A stretch of DNA of 64,000 nt from Periplaneta americana (taxonomy: Eukaryota; Arthropoda; Insecta; Blattodea; Blattidae). The notes beneath the pieces were generated by a model. That model had not been told where the DNA came from and made no database searches. It saw only the letters and a program-made list of their open reading frames with translations. A program made the position numbers and the translations under genes. The DNA lies in the NCBI RefSeq assembly GCF_040183065.1, contig NC_091119.1, positions 67,900,392-67,964,391 on the forward strand, written 5' to 3'. Shown one piece after another: positions 11,526 through 24,458 of the stretch; within the stretch, counting starts at the first letter, position 1; every line of letters starts with the position of its first letter.

Positions 11526-12424
11526 CTAAAAGGTGACAATTAGAAGAAATAAAATGATATTATTATTTTACACATATTAAGCTACCAAAAAACGATAAAA
11601 ACAAAAACTTCATTTTTTTTTGTAAAGATTCAGTGTACGGACTCCCCTTAAGTACTAGTTTATTTGCATTGAACCAATCATTCGTTATTTTATCAATGTG
11701 TTACAAGTTTTTCATTTTTTCTAATTTGCAAATAAGATTATCTATGTTGAATGTTATTATACTTATGGTTGAGGCTGAATTATTAATATAAACTAAAAAC
11801 AATAATGAAACTAAACTTGATCACTGTTTATCATGCGTAAAAAGTCTAAGTGGGTAATTTGTGATTAGTTTATATATCTTTATTTTTATTTTCTCTTTGG
11901 GTTGTAAGTTTCATCTGGTATTGTATAAGGTCATTATGATTGAGATACGTATTGTTAATTGTAGGCCATAGTGATCGAACATAATATAAGAACTCGCACA
12001 CAGTAGCATGGAGGTCGGATGGCCCACAAGCCACAGGCCATGCTAAATATGATACTTTGTTAATTATTCAATATGTAGTGTTGTGCACAATACAGCTGTT
12101 ACCCATTAATTATATAAATTTCTCAGTGACTACAGCGTGTCTCTAGAGTGATGTGTTATAATCCTGAGGTTATTTTCAACTGTTTAAGTATGTTTTTCTC
12201 CCTATGTGGTATGGGAGGATATTGAAGTTGTACCTTATTCTGTAGTGTAGGTTGGACATTAATAAATTGTGTCCCATTTTCAATGTTTTATACACTAGAT
12301 GACACTGCGTGGTTGTGCCCCACTTTACCGAAATTCATGGCAGACAGCATCCAGGTTCTGCTGCCGCCTAGAGGAGCTGTAGTGGTGTGGGGCTCTAAAT
12401 TCGAATTGTGCTTCGTTCATTTTA
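11526..12424. other. Unassigned spacer
   Basis: AT-rich sequence with no supportable gene or repeat. Confidence 0.45.
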
Positions 12425-12432
12425 GTGGATAA

Positions 12433-13672
12433 CAGTGGCGGTTTCTCGGGGGAGGGAAGGGAGGAACGTCCTCCTCACATTTTTCTTCTTTTGAAAGTAA
12501 ATACCAAATGAAACATATGCCTTGAAATTCGAGGAAGATTCAATAATTTTTAAGTTCACAGCTATAAGAAAACGTCGGTTAATCGAGTTTTAAACGACGC
12601 GCGCTCATGTGCCGCTAGAAAACTGTGAGAAAGATACGAAATTGTTTGTGTGGAGGAAAGCAAATCCTTTCCTCCTTTACTGCAGTTCACACACATAGAC
12701 AACAGCGCACTAGCGGCCAGAGAAAGAAGCAGAGTTTTAAAGCAAGTGAATGAACAGTAAGGGAGGAGATCCTCCTCTGAATCAGTGCATGGGCGGGAAA
12801 TAGAAAACAACTGGTCTTGCAACAAACTCGCAACCGCTGCCATCTAACGATGCTGCATTCAACCAGACTATAACACATCTAGGAAGAGGCACAATAAAAG
12901 CAGTTTTAACGCAAAGCTATGAAAGACACCATATAAACTTTTTAAAATCATAAATCAAAATATATTATTCATTGCATTTTATATAAGCTACTACTCATGG
13001 TTTGAAACTTTCGAGAATATCTGAAAGTTGAAGTTAGATTTATATAAAACAAAGAGGAAGTAGTTCTACGTTAGTATCGCAGATCTTTTTGGCCCTGAAA
13101 TTAACTTCCATTCATTGTCTACTAGACAGAACACCCAAGTTGTCAGTTTTGTACACATAGGATATTTGAAATTGAAAGTACTCCAAACTATAATATTTTT
13201 AACAAAACAAAATAATCGGCCACCTGCAGCTTTGAGCAATAATGGTAGTATGACTTTACAAGAACTGGCATTCTTCAAAAGCATGTGATACTGAACTTGG
13301 TGCAGTGTTCTCGCTTTCCTTACAGATTATTTCTCATTCCCACTTCCGTTATATGTTAGTAGCTAGTCTCTACCAACAAGTGTAATGCTGTAGTGTGCGC
13401 TAAAAATGCTGCGAGTTTGTGAATTTCCTTGTAATTGTTAATTTGTGTAATTATCCACCAATGAATGGAAGTGAAAATATATTTGGACAATTTAGGAAAC
13501 TCAGATTACAAGAACAGATAATTGCTATACGAAAGAGAAGACTAATCATAACACTACCCGGTGTTACATATATGCATGTAGGTTAATTTGTAGCATGCTT
13601 CTCTCAAGAAGGTGTCATTTTGCAGTGTTAATTTCTTTCCTCCTCTTAAGAAATATGCAGGAGCCGCCACTG
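12433..13672. mobile_element. Non-autonomous hAT element with perfect 8-bp TSD
   Basis: The duplication gtggataa is at 12425-12432 and 13673-13680. Ends are CAGTGGCGGTTTCTCGGGGG on the left and, read inward, CAGTGGCGGCTCCTGCATAT on the right. The subterminal stretches are rich in ggagg/cctcc. The 1240 bp interior has no transposase motif I recognise, so movement would have to be in trans. End sequence is close to the 1019-2482 and 60398-60725 hAT ends. Confidence 0.9.
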
Positions 13673-13680
13673 GTGGATAA

Positions 13681-14745
13681 GTATAAGTTGTACATTGATA
13701 ATTTCGGGCATTATTCTCTGAAAAATGTTCTAAATGTTAATGTTTGGTAGATAGACCTAATGTTTTTATATAGTAGGCTACGTACTTCAAAATGACAAAA
13801 CAAAGGACTCAGTTATACCGAAAGACTTCTGACTCAAAGCAAAACAAAATTTGGAGACTTAATAAGAGTGAGGAAGAGTGGAAGATTCGTTTACGAACTA
13901 ACAACACAAACATTTCAGTGGCTCTGCCGAAAGAAACTAGCATTGAACACTTTGATCGACTTGCCGATAACAGAGTTTGAACTTAACAGTCTCGAGAAAG
14001 AGGAAACAGCTATTCTACTGATCCACGCTAACCAATCCAATGTCCAGAGAATTGTTCGTCCAGTCTGCTACAACATTTCTGTAGCTTAACCTATCAGAAT
14101 GAAGAATGATATCAATTCTTTCTTCTTCCAATAATGCCATCACGAAAATCAAGAAATTTGTTACCTATATGAAAGCTTCAAATAATCACAACAATGCATT
14201 GAAACTGTCACAGTTAACCAAACAGTAAAGCAGGAAAAGCTAATTACCAGAATTGTATAAAAATACCTTTTCTAAAGTCTCCTTAATACTGTACCATGTT
14301 ACAAAATATCTGTAGCTGTAGTAACTAATGTTTATGTCATTATGACAGTTATTTTTAAATAACTTGAAAACAATTAGAGATATCTCAAAACGGATTGCAC
14401 CATTGATTTTTTCGGAAAAGTTCACACGATTTTGAATACCCACATGACCCCCTTTCCATTTAAAATTTCAAAGTTGCATCCAAAATGGCGGCCTTTGAGA
14501 TAGCTGAGGACTAGAATCGAATGTGTCACTGGTAGAGCATTTGGTCTTACAGATACTAGTAACACCTACAGTAATAAAAATCAAGCATATGGAAGATATT
14601 TATATGGTTCCAGACTTTTGAATTGACTGAAAAGCTCCAGAAAGTACTGCATGATAATAACAGTTAAATTCATAGTTTTAAATACAACTTTCAATATAAT
14701 TAGGGAGCAAACGACTTACAACAGCAAAACACACGGGTATGGTTA

Positions 14746-14812
<67 letters not shown>

Positions 14813-15043
14813 TAATAATAATAATAATAAATTTTTCCCGAAGAGCCCTGACACTATTTTATTTACAACTATATTCCTGATCTATAATATGAAAATGTTG
14901 CATCTTATTTAACTGAATGTCCAAACCATTATTATTTTGCTGTGAATGAAATCAGTTTGATCTTGATTGTCCATGGTCTTGGGTTTAATAATCTATGTTT
15001 GCAAATTCAAGACTTTGAATTGCAGTTTTGTTGATGTATTCAG
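13681..15043. other. Region upstream of the TDH exons
   Basis: A + strand open frame at 13792-13980 (62 residues, lysine/arginine-rich) and an overlapping one to 14089 are unassigned. They could be an ORF1 fragment of a LINE, but I see no zinc knuckle. Earlier threonine dehydrogenase exons were looked for by motif and not found. A trinucleotide array lies at 14748-14830. Confidence 0.4.
14748..14830. repeat. (AAT)n microsatellite
   Basis: An almost pure aat array with one aac interruption near 14810. Confidence 0.95.
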
Positions 15044-17715
15044 ATTATGCTGTGGCTATCTTCCACGATGTGCTGCGAACTGGGCAGTTCGAGTGTTATC
15101 TGCGACCAGACACACGACTACCTATGATGTACATCAAGGACTGCCTCAGGGCTCTGTGGGAATACATGGTCACTCCATCTGAGAAACTCAAGAGGCGAGT
15201 GTACAACGTGACTGCTATGAGTTTTACACCAGAGGAGCTTGCTGCTGTTATTGCCAAACATGTTCCTGAAATTAAGGTTACCTATCGACCTGATGGTCGT
15301 CAATTGATAGGTTAGTAAGACAATGATACACTATATTCATGTCAGCTGTCTTGCGCCTGTTTGCAACCCAGTGTTGAATTCATATATTCTATTCCCCTTC
15401 AGGGGAAGAAGTACCGGTCTGTAAACTGCAGGGGGTGGAGCAAATGTACTGATCATAAATGCTTGTTTTAAAATTTCTGTTTCGGGAATATGTAATTTTC
15501 ATAAAATCAGGTAAAGAATAATAAGAAAAAGTTCATCATGTTACAAAATGTGTCACCTTTGAACAATGAATTGGAAATACTGCTATTGAGAAATGAAAGT
15601 AAAATCCATTTCCAAGCTTTACATTTAAAACTGGTGAACTGACTGGTGGATATAGCATTATTGTATGTTCAAATAGCATGCACCAAGAGGAATTACCATT
15701 GTGCTTTACCTTAATAGCAAGCTTATTTTCTTTTCCTTCTGCCAGCATACAGATTTATCACCTTTCAGAGATAGTTATCCATTTCGTCTATTGAAAATAT
15801 TCTTAAAATATCCAAAACCGATAAAGAAAACTTCACAGTATAGACACAAAAGTCTTTCTAGGAACTACATTGCCTAGAAGGTCCTGCTTTTTCCGCCTTG
15901 TTTACATGTAGAGATGACAGTTATACCACACAACAATCCGAAAAATTAAAAGAAATGAGAAAACATGTGAAATACACGCACGCAACTACTATAGTACGTC
16001 TGTGAGACCACTTCAAACAAACTGAACTGAATATCACTTGAGAAAAAATTGAGATAACCTGCGTGATCTTCTCGAGATGCAGGTCTCGTCCGAATTGAAA
16101 GGTAGACAAAGCAACGGAGCAATTGGCTTGAAAATAAGATAAATAGAGAAGGGAGAAAACAAGAAACAGTCTAGCAGACGATCCATAGTACTTAAGGGTT
16201 CAACTATCTTCAATGTCTTGATTGAAAATTGAAATACCGTATGTTTATTTGTTGAATATAATTGCCTAATGCCACCCTGATTACGAGAAAGTAGGTTATT
16301 GTTATTAGATTACAGGACTCGGTTTAATCTGTAAATAATATTTCCCATAATTTGGATCATGACACTAACTGACTTATCCTAAGTGATATTGGTCAATGAC
16401 TCGAAAAAGTATTGGTATTATAACAACTTTTTTCGAGTCAGCACATATTGTTGCAGTCCAAGAGTGACTCTAATATGGAAAGCAGTGTTAGCTTTACTCG
16501 TTTGCCAGAATGCTTAAGAAATCATTCCGCATGTATAGAGTTTGAACCTGGAGATTATTATTATTGGTTACTGATAGCGATGTTTAATTCTCTGGTATTA
16601 AATTCTTGATAAAAATACTATTTTAAGTTTGGTTTATGGTTTGATATATTCTTTAACTTTTCTCTTCATTGTATTTTCTAAATAATTCATAGATATGAAC
16701 AAAGTATTTACTAGACTTATTGGTTATTTCAATGCCATTTGCAAGAAGGTTATTATTGTGTACAAAAGATATTTTTGGATGATATTTTTTATTATTTATG
16801 TTATGTATAAATCCAACGGAAAGCTACAGCACTTATCTTTCCCATCGAAAACTGCAAACATGGCGTAAGAAGACTGAGTCTGCAGTGAAAGATATGTCAC
16901 TGGGCAGAAAAAACTGTATAAATCTGAGTGATTTCTGGCCATCTTCTATATATAATTATTAAAATATTGTCTTTTAGTTCCGGTCCTATTGATTTCTTCC
17001 TAAAATTGAGCACAACATTTTTTCCCAATCTCGGCATCTATTACTTTATTTTTCTTCCTGCTTGAAATCTATCAGAATACCTATCTTTCTTTTTGTATGT
17101 TCTAAAGTTGTGTGCTCTAAAAGGGTTTATGAGTTTTAATTCTTTCTCTTGGTATAGATAATGGCATCGTCATTCACCCATATGAAGCCAGTTGTGTAGA
17201 CCAATTTACCAGGAGAATCGTTGCCCAGGGTATACCATAGGAGGCTAGTCTATGCTACACCTATGATGAGATGAGATGATGATTATGGAGATTTTTTGGG
17301 ATGCCACATGGGAACCGAAGCTCCCAGAGAAAACCCCTGTTTACCTATCTTGGGCTTGCCCAACACAAGTTATAAATCGACCCAAGTCCACAGGATAATA
17401 AGTCCAGCGCTCTAGTCACTAGACCACTGTTGCAGCTAAATTTTTATGTAAAATGTACCATTTTTTTTTTTGGACGATGACACGGCCCTTAACTTGTTAT
17501 TCTCTCCATATGTATGTAGCTCATAGATGTCTCTAATGCCAATATAAAAATATTGAAACCTTTAACTCTTTGTTTCAGCTGATGCATGGCCACAAGTATT
17601 TGATGACAGTGCAGCTCGAGAAGACTGGAATTGGCAACATCAGTACGACATTGATAAATTGGTGATCTCTATGATTGAAGATGTCAAGCAGCAACATCTG
17701 TCGAGTAGGAAATAA
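15044..17715 (+). CDS. TDH: L-threonine 3-dehydrogenase, last two coding exons
   Basis: The enzyme is an NAD-dependent mitochondrial short-chain (extended SDR) dehydrogenase that oxidises L-threonine to 2-amino-3-ketobutyrate. The coding join is 15044-15310 plus 17579-17715. Exon one reads DYAVAIFHDVLRTGQFECYL, then RPDTRLPMMYI, AMSFTPEELAAVI and TYRPDGRQLI; exon two reads ADAWPQVFDDSAAREDWNWQ, then YDIDKLVISMI and stops at TAA 17713-17715. These are the conserved C-terminal blocks of animal TDH. The splice is clean: donor AG/GTTAGT at 15311, acceptor TTTCAG ending 17578, joining ATA-G to CT to give I-A-D. Exon one follows CAG at 15041-15043. About 134 residues are present, roughly the C-terminal third; upstream exons were not found here. 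No stop or frameshift interrupts the two exons, so this looks functional. Confidence 0.9.
15311..17578 (+). other. Last intron of TDH
   Basis: GT...AG intron of 2268 bp. It holds a 14-base-stem hairpin at 16397-16440 (tgactcgaaaaagt against acttttttcgagtca) and an antisense SINE at 17265-17436. The rest is unassigned. Confidence 0.8.
17265..17436 (-). mobile_element. tRNA-derived SINE, family 3, in the TDH intron
   Basis: Read on the - strand: tRNA-like box A (gtggtctagtgactagagcg), a decayed box B (cttgggtcgattt), then a body containing ggggttttctctgggagctt and a gat-rich tail at 17265-17285. The body differs from families 1 and 2. It lies antisense to TDH. Confidence 0.65.
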
Positions 17716-17877
17716 TACGCATGAAAGCTGAGTTCGGCGTTCTTGATAAGAACACACTTGTAATCTATTAAGAATGGACGAACTGAGAAAGAGGAGATTA
17801 TATGTAAACTTATATGTCTAGCTGTCATTCGTGTATTATAACTGTTGTTGTTACAGAATGCATATACGTATATTTTC

Positions 17878-17883
17878 AATAAA
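17878..17883 (+). terminator. TDH polyadenylation signal
   Basis: AATAAA 163 bp after the TDH stop codon, followed by AT-rich sequence; the best 3'-end candidate. Confidence 0.7.
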
Positions 17884-18133
17884 AGTTTTCTAAAAATAAG
17901 TGTAATGTAGCTTATTTACTGCAAAACACCCGAGGAACTTCACGAAAAATGGAAAGAAAATTGTATAGACTATAGAAGCATATCAAATTAAGAACATACT
18001 GTATTAAAAAAAATTGAGTGTAATAGATGTGATAGGCTTACGAACTTTCTAATCATATATTTTGTGCATTCCAAAATAATTTAGTTTCTCATGTGTATCA
18101 GTTACGGTACATTCCTGTGTACATTAACTAAGA

Positions 18134-20023
18134 CAGTGCTGCAGTTGGGCCAGTATGGGCCAGTACGCCGTACCGTTTAAAATAAAAACTCACTATTTTT
18201 GTACCGGAAAAAGTACAGACTCAAAAACATTCATTATGTTCAACTAATCTTTAATAAAATTTGGAATGGAGGATGTAAGATGTCTCAAAATAATTGACTT
18301 TGATATCTGGTGTAAAAGTAAAGACTAACATCTCGTATTCTTTGCTTAAATGTTTGTAAATTCCTTGTTTTACCGAAAACCATGGTCTGGCACCTCAAAA
18401 ATAGTTGTGACATGTTAATTTTTTAGTTTGCAGACCATCGTGGCATTTCTAATTAATGGGCCTACTAACCTGATGGCATGATGCCTCAAGACTGAAGTCT
18501 CCAATAATAAGTAAAGAGGCTTAAATAAAGATCTAAATATGCAAGTTTAGTTGAAATTACAATGTCTGTTGATTTTGTTCAGAATATGGCAGTAGCCTGT
18601 GATTGTCTTATTTTGAGAAATCTAACAATTCCAGAAGCTTAAAAGCATACTGTACTGTTAAGATCTTTGAATCTATGATACATTTGCCAGAATCTTATAT
18701 TGAGGAGGAATTCTCTGCTTCAAAATAGAAAGTTTTAAAAGATAGTGAGCTACACAGCAGAACAAATATAGTTGAAATAAATTCTAGACAATTTAAAGAA
18801 GCCTGGCAGAAAACTTCAAGCTGAGGCTTAGCAATCCCATATAAACATCCTACTTGAAAATCTAAAATTAGTAATACAAAATGGAAGACAGATAAAAAAA
18901 AGAGACTGTTGAAAGATTTGACTTGTAAATACGAGTACAAGCATATGTAACCTGTAGTAATACATGCATCTCAAACTTGTATGAACATATCTATCTTGAA
19001 GACAAGCGAAAGTATGATGAGGCCTTCAGGAAATATACTGACTTTAATGTAAAAGCACCAGAGCTTTTTAGTTTAGTACATATAATAGATTCTATTCAAA
19101 TTAAAGATTAATAAAAATTTGTCTAACCAAAAATATGGATTACCCAACAAATTTAATTCATACAGATTTTAAAGTATTAACTACTGAAGAAATTTATAAA
19201 TATAGTTTACTAACTTACAACCACAGAAATCAAATAAAACATAAATCTACTCGACATGAATATCGTACTCGAAGACAAAAGTCTACTTTCCTATTAATTG
19301 AGTCTAAATGTCATACAAGTGCAGCTCTTAAACATGGTGCTAGTTTCGGCCCAAGACTTTATAATAAAATTACATACCATTTTCCAAATTTGAAATAGGC
19401 CTATTTTAAAATTGAAGCTTTTAAAAAAGAAATTTGTAAAATTATTCATGATATATAATATTAACAAATGTGTGTATTTTTTTACCTTTTATTTCTGTCG
19501 ACTATATTCAGGTTTTTATTGAATATCACTGGCTTCTGTCTGATTGTCAATTTATATTAAATGTGTTTTTTCCCTTTCTTCTCTCTTTTTTTTTTTCTCT
19601 TGTGTGTTATTTATTGGTTGAATTAAGTTACTTGTAAATTTTATGTTATATTATTGGCTAAGACCACACCGTATACGAGCCTGGCTTCTACAGTAGTGGC
19701 TAGAAACATTTTTATTTTATAATTTTAATTTGTACCCACTAGCTAGCTAGTTAAATAAATTAAATTTCAACTTCAGAATACAAATGCGCATTAGTGTAAT
19801 GAACGATATCTGGACTAAGAAAAGGAAGTTCTAGGGTTTTGTTCCCAAAAATGTGTTGTGCCACCAGTGTCAGCATTTAACCCCATGCCTTAGATCTGCA
19901 GACGAGATTACATTCTGATGAAATAACCTTGAAAAACAAGTGCAGTACAAGTCCGTATGGAGTCGATTCTAACCAAGGAAATTTCAACAGTACCCCCTAA
20001 ATTTTTTTCCAATTACAGCACTG
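18134..20023. mobile_element. hAT element with 6/8 TSD and a nested LINE tail
   Basis: Ends are CAGTGCTGCAGTTGG on the left and, read inward, CAGTGCTGTAATTGG on the right. Flanks are aactaaga (18126-18133) and aactaacc (20024-20031), matching at six of eight bases, as expected of an old duplication. A LINE C-terminal fragment lies inside (19135-19440). No hAT transposase motif survives that I can read. Confidence 0.75.
19135..19440 (+). pseudogene. LINE C-terminal fragment
   Basis: The frame contains HEYRTRRQKSTFLLIE and GASFGPRLYNKITYHFPNLK, then a stop, then YFKIEAFKKEICKIIHDI in the same frame. This is the tail found after the reverse transcriptase in CR1/Jockey-type LINEs (H-x-tR block, then G-x-x-LYNxiP, then fKxxLK). 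The catalytic domain is absent, in keeping with 5' truncation. Confidence 0.65.
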
Positions 20024-21072
20024 AACTAACCATATTCTTACATTATCTTCACACTCGATCTCTGTTAATTTGCTCGACAGTGCAAACACACTTCCGAATA
20101 TAATATGCACAGGGTTGCAAATTTACAATAAACAGCTATTCATAGGAGAAGAGAAATAGAGGAAGAAAGAAAGAAAGAAAGAATAATAATAGAAGAAAAC
20201 GGGAATTAGATAGTAAATACAGAAAAAAGAAGGTGTTACAAACTTTAGAGAGGAATGGAACACTTTTTGAATAGTTACTTAGTACTGGGTCATCCAATTA
20301 TATCTGACCAGAGCTGCGGCAGGGATTGTGCCAGCTGATAAGCAATCTCTTTCCATCGGCCGGGCAATACATGAGTCCGTGGTTCAGTGGTGCTAGAGTG
20401 ACTGCCTAATAAATTCTAATGCACTTTAAAAGTTATGTACTCATCCAAGAACATGTTGGAACTGCCTGTGTCCATTTTCTACACATTTCTGGCTTCTGCT
20501 TAGGAAATTACCCATAATGTCTCTTACTTCTCTTCTTATCTTGAACTCTTCCCATTTCCCAAAATTTATTAACCAATTATCGTATCAGACTTGGAACTAG
20601 ATTACCTGAAATTTTCTCTTGAAATAATCTGTTGAGAGCACTAATGGATTCTGTATGGACTAACGAATCGTAAATAAACACCCGATGTGAAATAGAATAA
20701 TTAGGACTATATTTGCTATTTATCTGTACCCGTACACAGTGGGCACCAGCGATTTTGAAGTGTGGATCTTGTTAATCTGAACTCTAGAGTGAGTTACTCA
20801 CTGGTGTAAGGTGGTTGATATCTCTGTCACTGGCTGCGGCTGCAGCTGCAGTGGGTTGGACGTAAGAATAAACATACAGGCCAGAGTATGGAGTATCTGT
20901 GAACACTGCTGGACAATCATCTCCAAAAACTAACCACATATAGCTAACTATAGAACTGCAATAGTCTATATGTGTGCATGCATATTAAAAGGGACCAGTT
21001 CTCGGCACACAGTTTTCGAGATAATTCCAGTTCCTGCTGCATAAATTTTTCCTCATTACCAGTATTATAAAG
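20024..21072. other. Unassigned spacer
   Basis: Contains a short gaaa repeat near 20163-20182 and a tRNA-like A-box motif (gtggttcagtggtgctagag, about 20380-20399) with no matching B box. No gene seen. Confidence 0.4.
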
Positions 21073-22079
21073 CAATGTTCCGCAACCTTTTCCTACTCAC
21101 AGCAATACTCACAGTAGAAAATACATATTTCTATTACTAATATTAAAGTAAATAACTCTACTCATACTTTCAATGTGATACTTGGGCCTGCTTAGCTGCA
21201 CACAGGTGGCTGATTCGCGGTAGAATCATTGACAGTGCAAGCCTAATTTCATCGATGGATTTGAGTCTCTCCCTCTTTAATATTTTAATTTCAATTAACG
21301 TCGAGAAACCCAGTTCACACATATATTATGTAGTTGAAAACAGCAATAACGTATTAACTGTCATCTAAGAGATAGCTGGTATTCACTCCTTATTGACAAC
21401 CAAAATGTTTCCAAAGGCACTTCGAGAAGTTCTACTTTCAATGTTCTTATGTAGGAGGAGTGTAGTGTGCTCTGATCCCATTTCCTCACACAAAACAGAA
21501 AAAAGCAGCATATTTAGGGACAGCGATTTGATGAAGTTCACGACTTTTACTACTTCGTTCATCATAATTTTCAGAGGAGACGGTAAAACAATGGCTTCGC
21601 GGTGAATAAGATAATGGTCGCCCATATGTTAGGATATAGGCCATGAATTACTTCACTCGGCCTGTCATAGAAGCCGCTCCATCTCTAAAACACCAATGCA
21701 ATCCTCCCATGTTAATTCATTATGGACCACATATTCATTAGTTATACGGAACATTTCTTCACTGGTTGCTCGCTTAGGTAGTTTGCACAAAAAAAGTTGC
21801 AATTACATCCTCATCAATGTACCGAATGTAGGAAAGAAGTTGTGCATGACCGCTAATATCGGTGGACTCATCGATCTAAAATGAGAACTTCCGACTGCTC
21901 TTTATTTTATTCTTCATAATGTCTTAGATGTCATTGGCCATGTCACTAACTGGGCGGTTAATTGTGTCAGTAGAGAGAGGAATTTAATTTTAAATAATTT
22001 TATTAATTTCTTACAATAATAGGTAAAAGTTCGTGTCACACTTTTCACCTTGTGGAGGCACACCGGTTGCAGAACACTG
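21073..22079 (-). mobile_element. hAT (Charlie/ZBED-type) element remnant
   Basis: Ends are CAATGTTCCGCAACC on the left and, read inward, CAGTGTTCTGCAACC on the right. Flanks ttataaag (21065-21072) and ctataaaa (22080-22087) match at six of eight bases. The interior encodes a decayed hAT transposase on the - strand. Confidence 0.8.
21175..21995 (-). pseudogene. hAT transposase pseudogene, Charlie/ZBED-like
   Basis: On the - strand the blocks appear in the right order for a Charlie/ZBED-type transposase: ELTWEDCIGVLEMERLL (decayed from the W-x-x-C-x-G-x-x-x-D-G-A block), HREAIVLPSPLKIMMNEVVK, VNFIKSLSLNMLLFSVLCEE, MGSEHTTLLLH, then YVCELGFSTLIEIKILKRE and LALSMILPRI of the C-terminal dimerisation region. 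Frameshifts and stops separate the blocks, and the N-terminal BED finger is missing. The open frames seen on the + strand here are shadows. Confidence 0.8.
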
Positions 22080-23174
22080 CTATAAAATATAAGGACAATC
22101 TATATGATAATAAAAACAAGAATTATTACATAATTAATCTTCTGATTGAGGTTCTGCTATTTATTACCTCATCACTAGAGCCTGGAATTTATGTAATTAC
22201 ATATTTTGTTCCTATATATGTAGCTATAAGGAAAGCTAAAATCTAGGCGAATCATATCAAAGAGGTTATTATTCCGAAGTTTTAAGTTACATATTTTTAC
22301 ATATTTTGGTGCATAATAAATATTCTGGCATATATTAGGCCTACATATTTTTACATATTTTGAAAGAATACAAATTTTTTCACCAATTTTCCCTCTACCG
22401 GTACTTAATTCTTAAGTTATACGTTTTAAAATTGTTTATAAAGCTTATCCCTTCGTCTATATTGCATAAATATAATTTAATAATTGAAAACAACAACATA
22501 TTCTGTCAAGAAATGAACATCTCTTTGCAATGCTAATAGTTTGTATATTCCTTAAGAAGTAACGGTAAAGTAGGAACAAATATCAATGCGAAGGGTGGGT
22601 CATTGTACTCTAACACGGTGAAGGAAAGAGTGAAAGTTACCCTGTGGGTATGACTATTTCGCACAAACAACCCCAATCAGTTGCTGTAAAAGAAAACAAT
22701 AGTTTTTTTTCTGTTTTCTTGAGAAGCTTATTTTGACATCAGGTAATACAAGTAGCTAGTCCAAGTTAAAAGACTGGATTTCAATTGACAATTCCTTTAC
22801 TACGATGGTAAAATCATGACAATCGCATTGGGTGCTCCATGAAGTCACAATTAGAACAGCATTTAAAAATCGAACTTCATGTGAGAAATAAAAAACGTGC
22901 TCCATCAAAAAGAAACAAGTTCTCACACAAGTTATGCTGAAACATTCGTCTTCTACCAGTGCATTTAATAAAAATTTGTGCATGGCAATGGTGAAATTTA
23001 TGAAACGCAGAAGCCATACCCAGCATGAGCGATCCTGGCCTCAGGGACAAATTTTACTGCAAAACAGGTCTATATACATCACAAAGTTTTCAAATACTTC
23101 TACAGCGATATATGCTTCATTTAAATAACTAATATATTATATAAAAACACAAAATTTGATTTCAGTTAAACCAA
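22080..23174. other. Unassigned spacer
   Basis: AT-rich; short unassigned frames on both strands (for example - 22756-22983), none with a recognised domain. Confidence 0.4.
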
Positions 23175-23221
23175 GTGACTGAGGCCTGGCCTCATTTGCC
23201 TCAGTCAAGCAGCCACCACTG
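23175..23221. mobile_element. Solo hAT-type terminus
   Basis: The segment ends agcagccaccactg, the reverse complement of CAGTGGTGGCTGCT, preceded by a small palindrome gactgaggc...gcctcagtc. It resembles the 12433 hAT ends. The partner end and duplication of gttcctgg were not found. Confidence 0.4.
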
Positions 23222-23769
23222 GTTCCTGGTATGATTCATTGCAGCCAGGGCTGCGAATGTCTTGATTTCTAGTTAAAGAGTAAGTTTATGGACCTTCAGG
23301 TCGAAGTGTTTCAGTAACTGCTTGCGTTTTTCCTTTCCTTTATTAATTGTAAGTTGTTTCGTTGATGCTTATATCAGACTGTTTTTAAAAGGTAAAGACG
23401 TCATAATTTCAGATTTTCCTCTCTTCTTTGTACTTTCTGGTCAAATGTAGCAGTTGGAAGAGACATCAATGAAGACGGTGATAGGCCTACTGGCTGTGAT
23501 TCCGCATTAACTTATTAGGCCCATTATCATTAGGTCTACTGCTTGATCCTTGAACGTGTCCATTTTCTTCTTTGGCAGGATTGGGTCTCTCTGTCAGCTC
23601 CTTCTCTTGATCTGGGCCGAACATTATCTTCAATCGTCCCAAGTGATGATGATACAGTACCCTAGCAACAAAACAGAATACAACGAATTAAGAATGTAAG
23701 TTGAATACAGCTGAATAAAAATAGACTAACAAAAAGAATTTTGAACTTACAAGTTTTAATCATTTCCTC

Positions 23770-23905
23770 AAAGTTGATTCATTCACACCTAAAGATGCTG
23801 CTATTTTCCTTTTACTTTCTCTTTTTGCAATCTTCTACGACACTCTTCTAGATTTTCTTCAGTAAACACAAGTTTGCGATCAGTTTTTCACTTGTAGTAT
23901 GACAT
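23770..23905 (-). pseudogene. Pipsqueak-type helix-turn-helix fragment (pogo-like transposase start)
   Basis: On the - strand an ATG at about 23903 opens MSYYK, a stop, then KTDRKLVFTEENLEECRRRL, and after a frame change KIAASLGVNESTLRK. This matches the N-terminal HTH_psq region of pogo/Tigger-like transposases (YKRKT...eeaMxxAi...aaxxfxvpxxTL). A gtaagt follows it. The DDE core was not seen. Confidence 0.5.
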
Positions 23906-24458
23906 ACTACAAACTGTGTGAAGAAAATATTACAATTAACTTGGAATAAGTTGCAGTTGGAAATCTGTCTCAAAGAGTATGTGCGAACTCTTTGGGGGAG
24001 CTACACTGTGCGTTCTTGTAGGCAAGTACATGTTTAACTGAATTCCACCACTATGCATAATCTTATATACCATACAGAACTGACTGGTTACATATACCTT
24101 ACGATGAAGCGAAAATGGAAAAAAAAAAATAAAATAATAATATGGCAATATTTTCTCGCTGGCTATTCACACAGCTGCAATTAACCATGTGACCACAATG
24201 GAACAAGAAACACATCCGATCGTAAAGAAACGGCCGCTTTGCAATGCAGCTAATATATAAAAATCGAAGGGCGCACTCTTACAGGAATCTACCCTAATTT
24301 GATTTATTCCTAAAAGCCGTTCATAAGACGTTTTTACACGTATGGTAATTGTGCAGAACAGCTACAGAAGCGATTTTAATTGTTCTTTCATCTCAAAACT
24401 CTACATTTTTACCCACGTTTTCAAAAGAACTTAGAAACAACAGTAGAAAAACAACTTA

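Noticed and set aside
20380-20420. tRNA-Gly-like A box (gtggttcagtggtgctagag)
   Set aside because: No B box or body follows within the usual distance, so neither a tRNA nor a SINE can be supported.
21393-21884. + strand frames of 62-70 residues
   Set aside because: They are antisense to the hAT transposase pseudogene, whose motifs are in order on the - strand.
20390-23221. A single large hAT running from cagtggtg at 20394 to the solo terminus at 23221
   Set aside because: The flanking octamers (ccgtggtt and gttcctgg) do not match, and the end similarity is too short.
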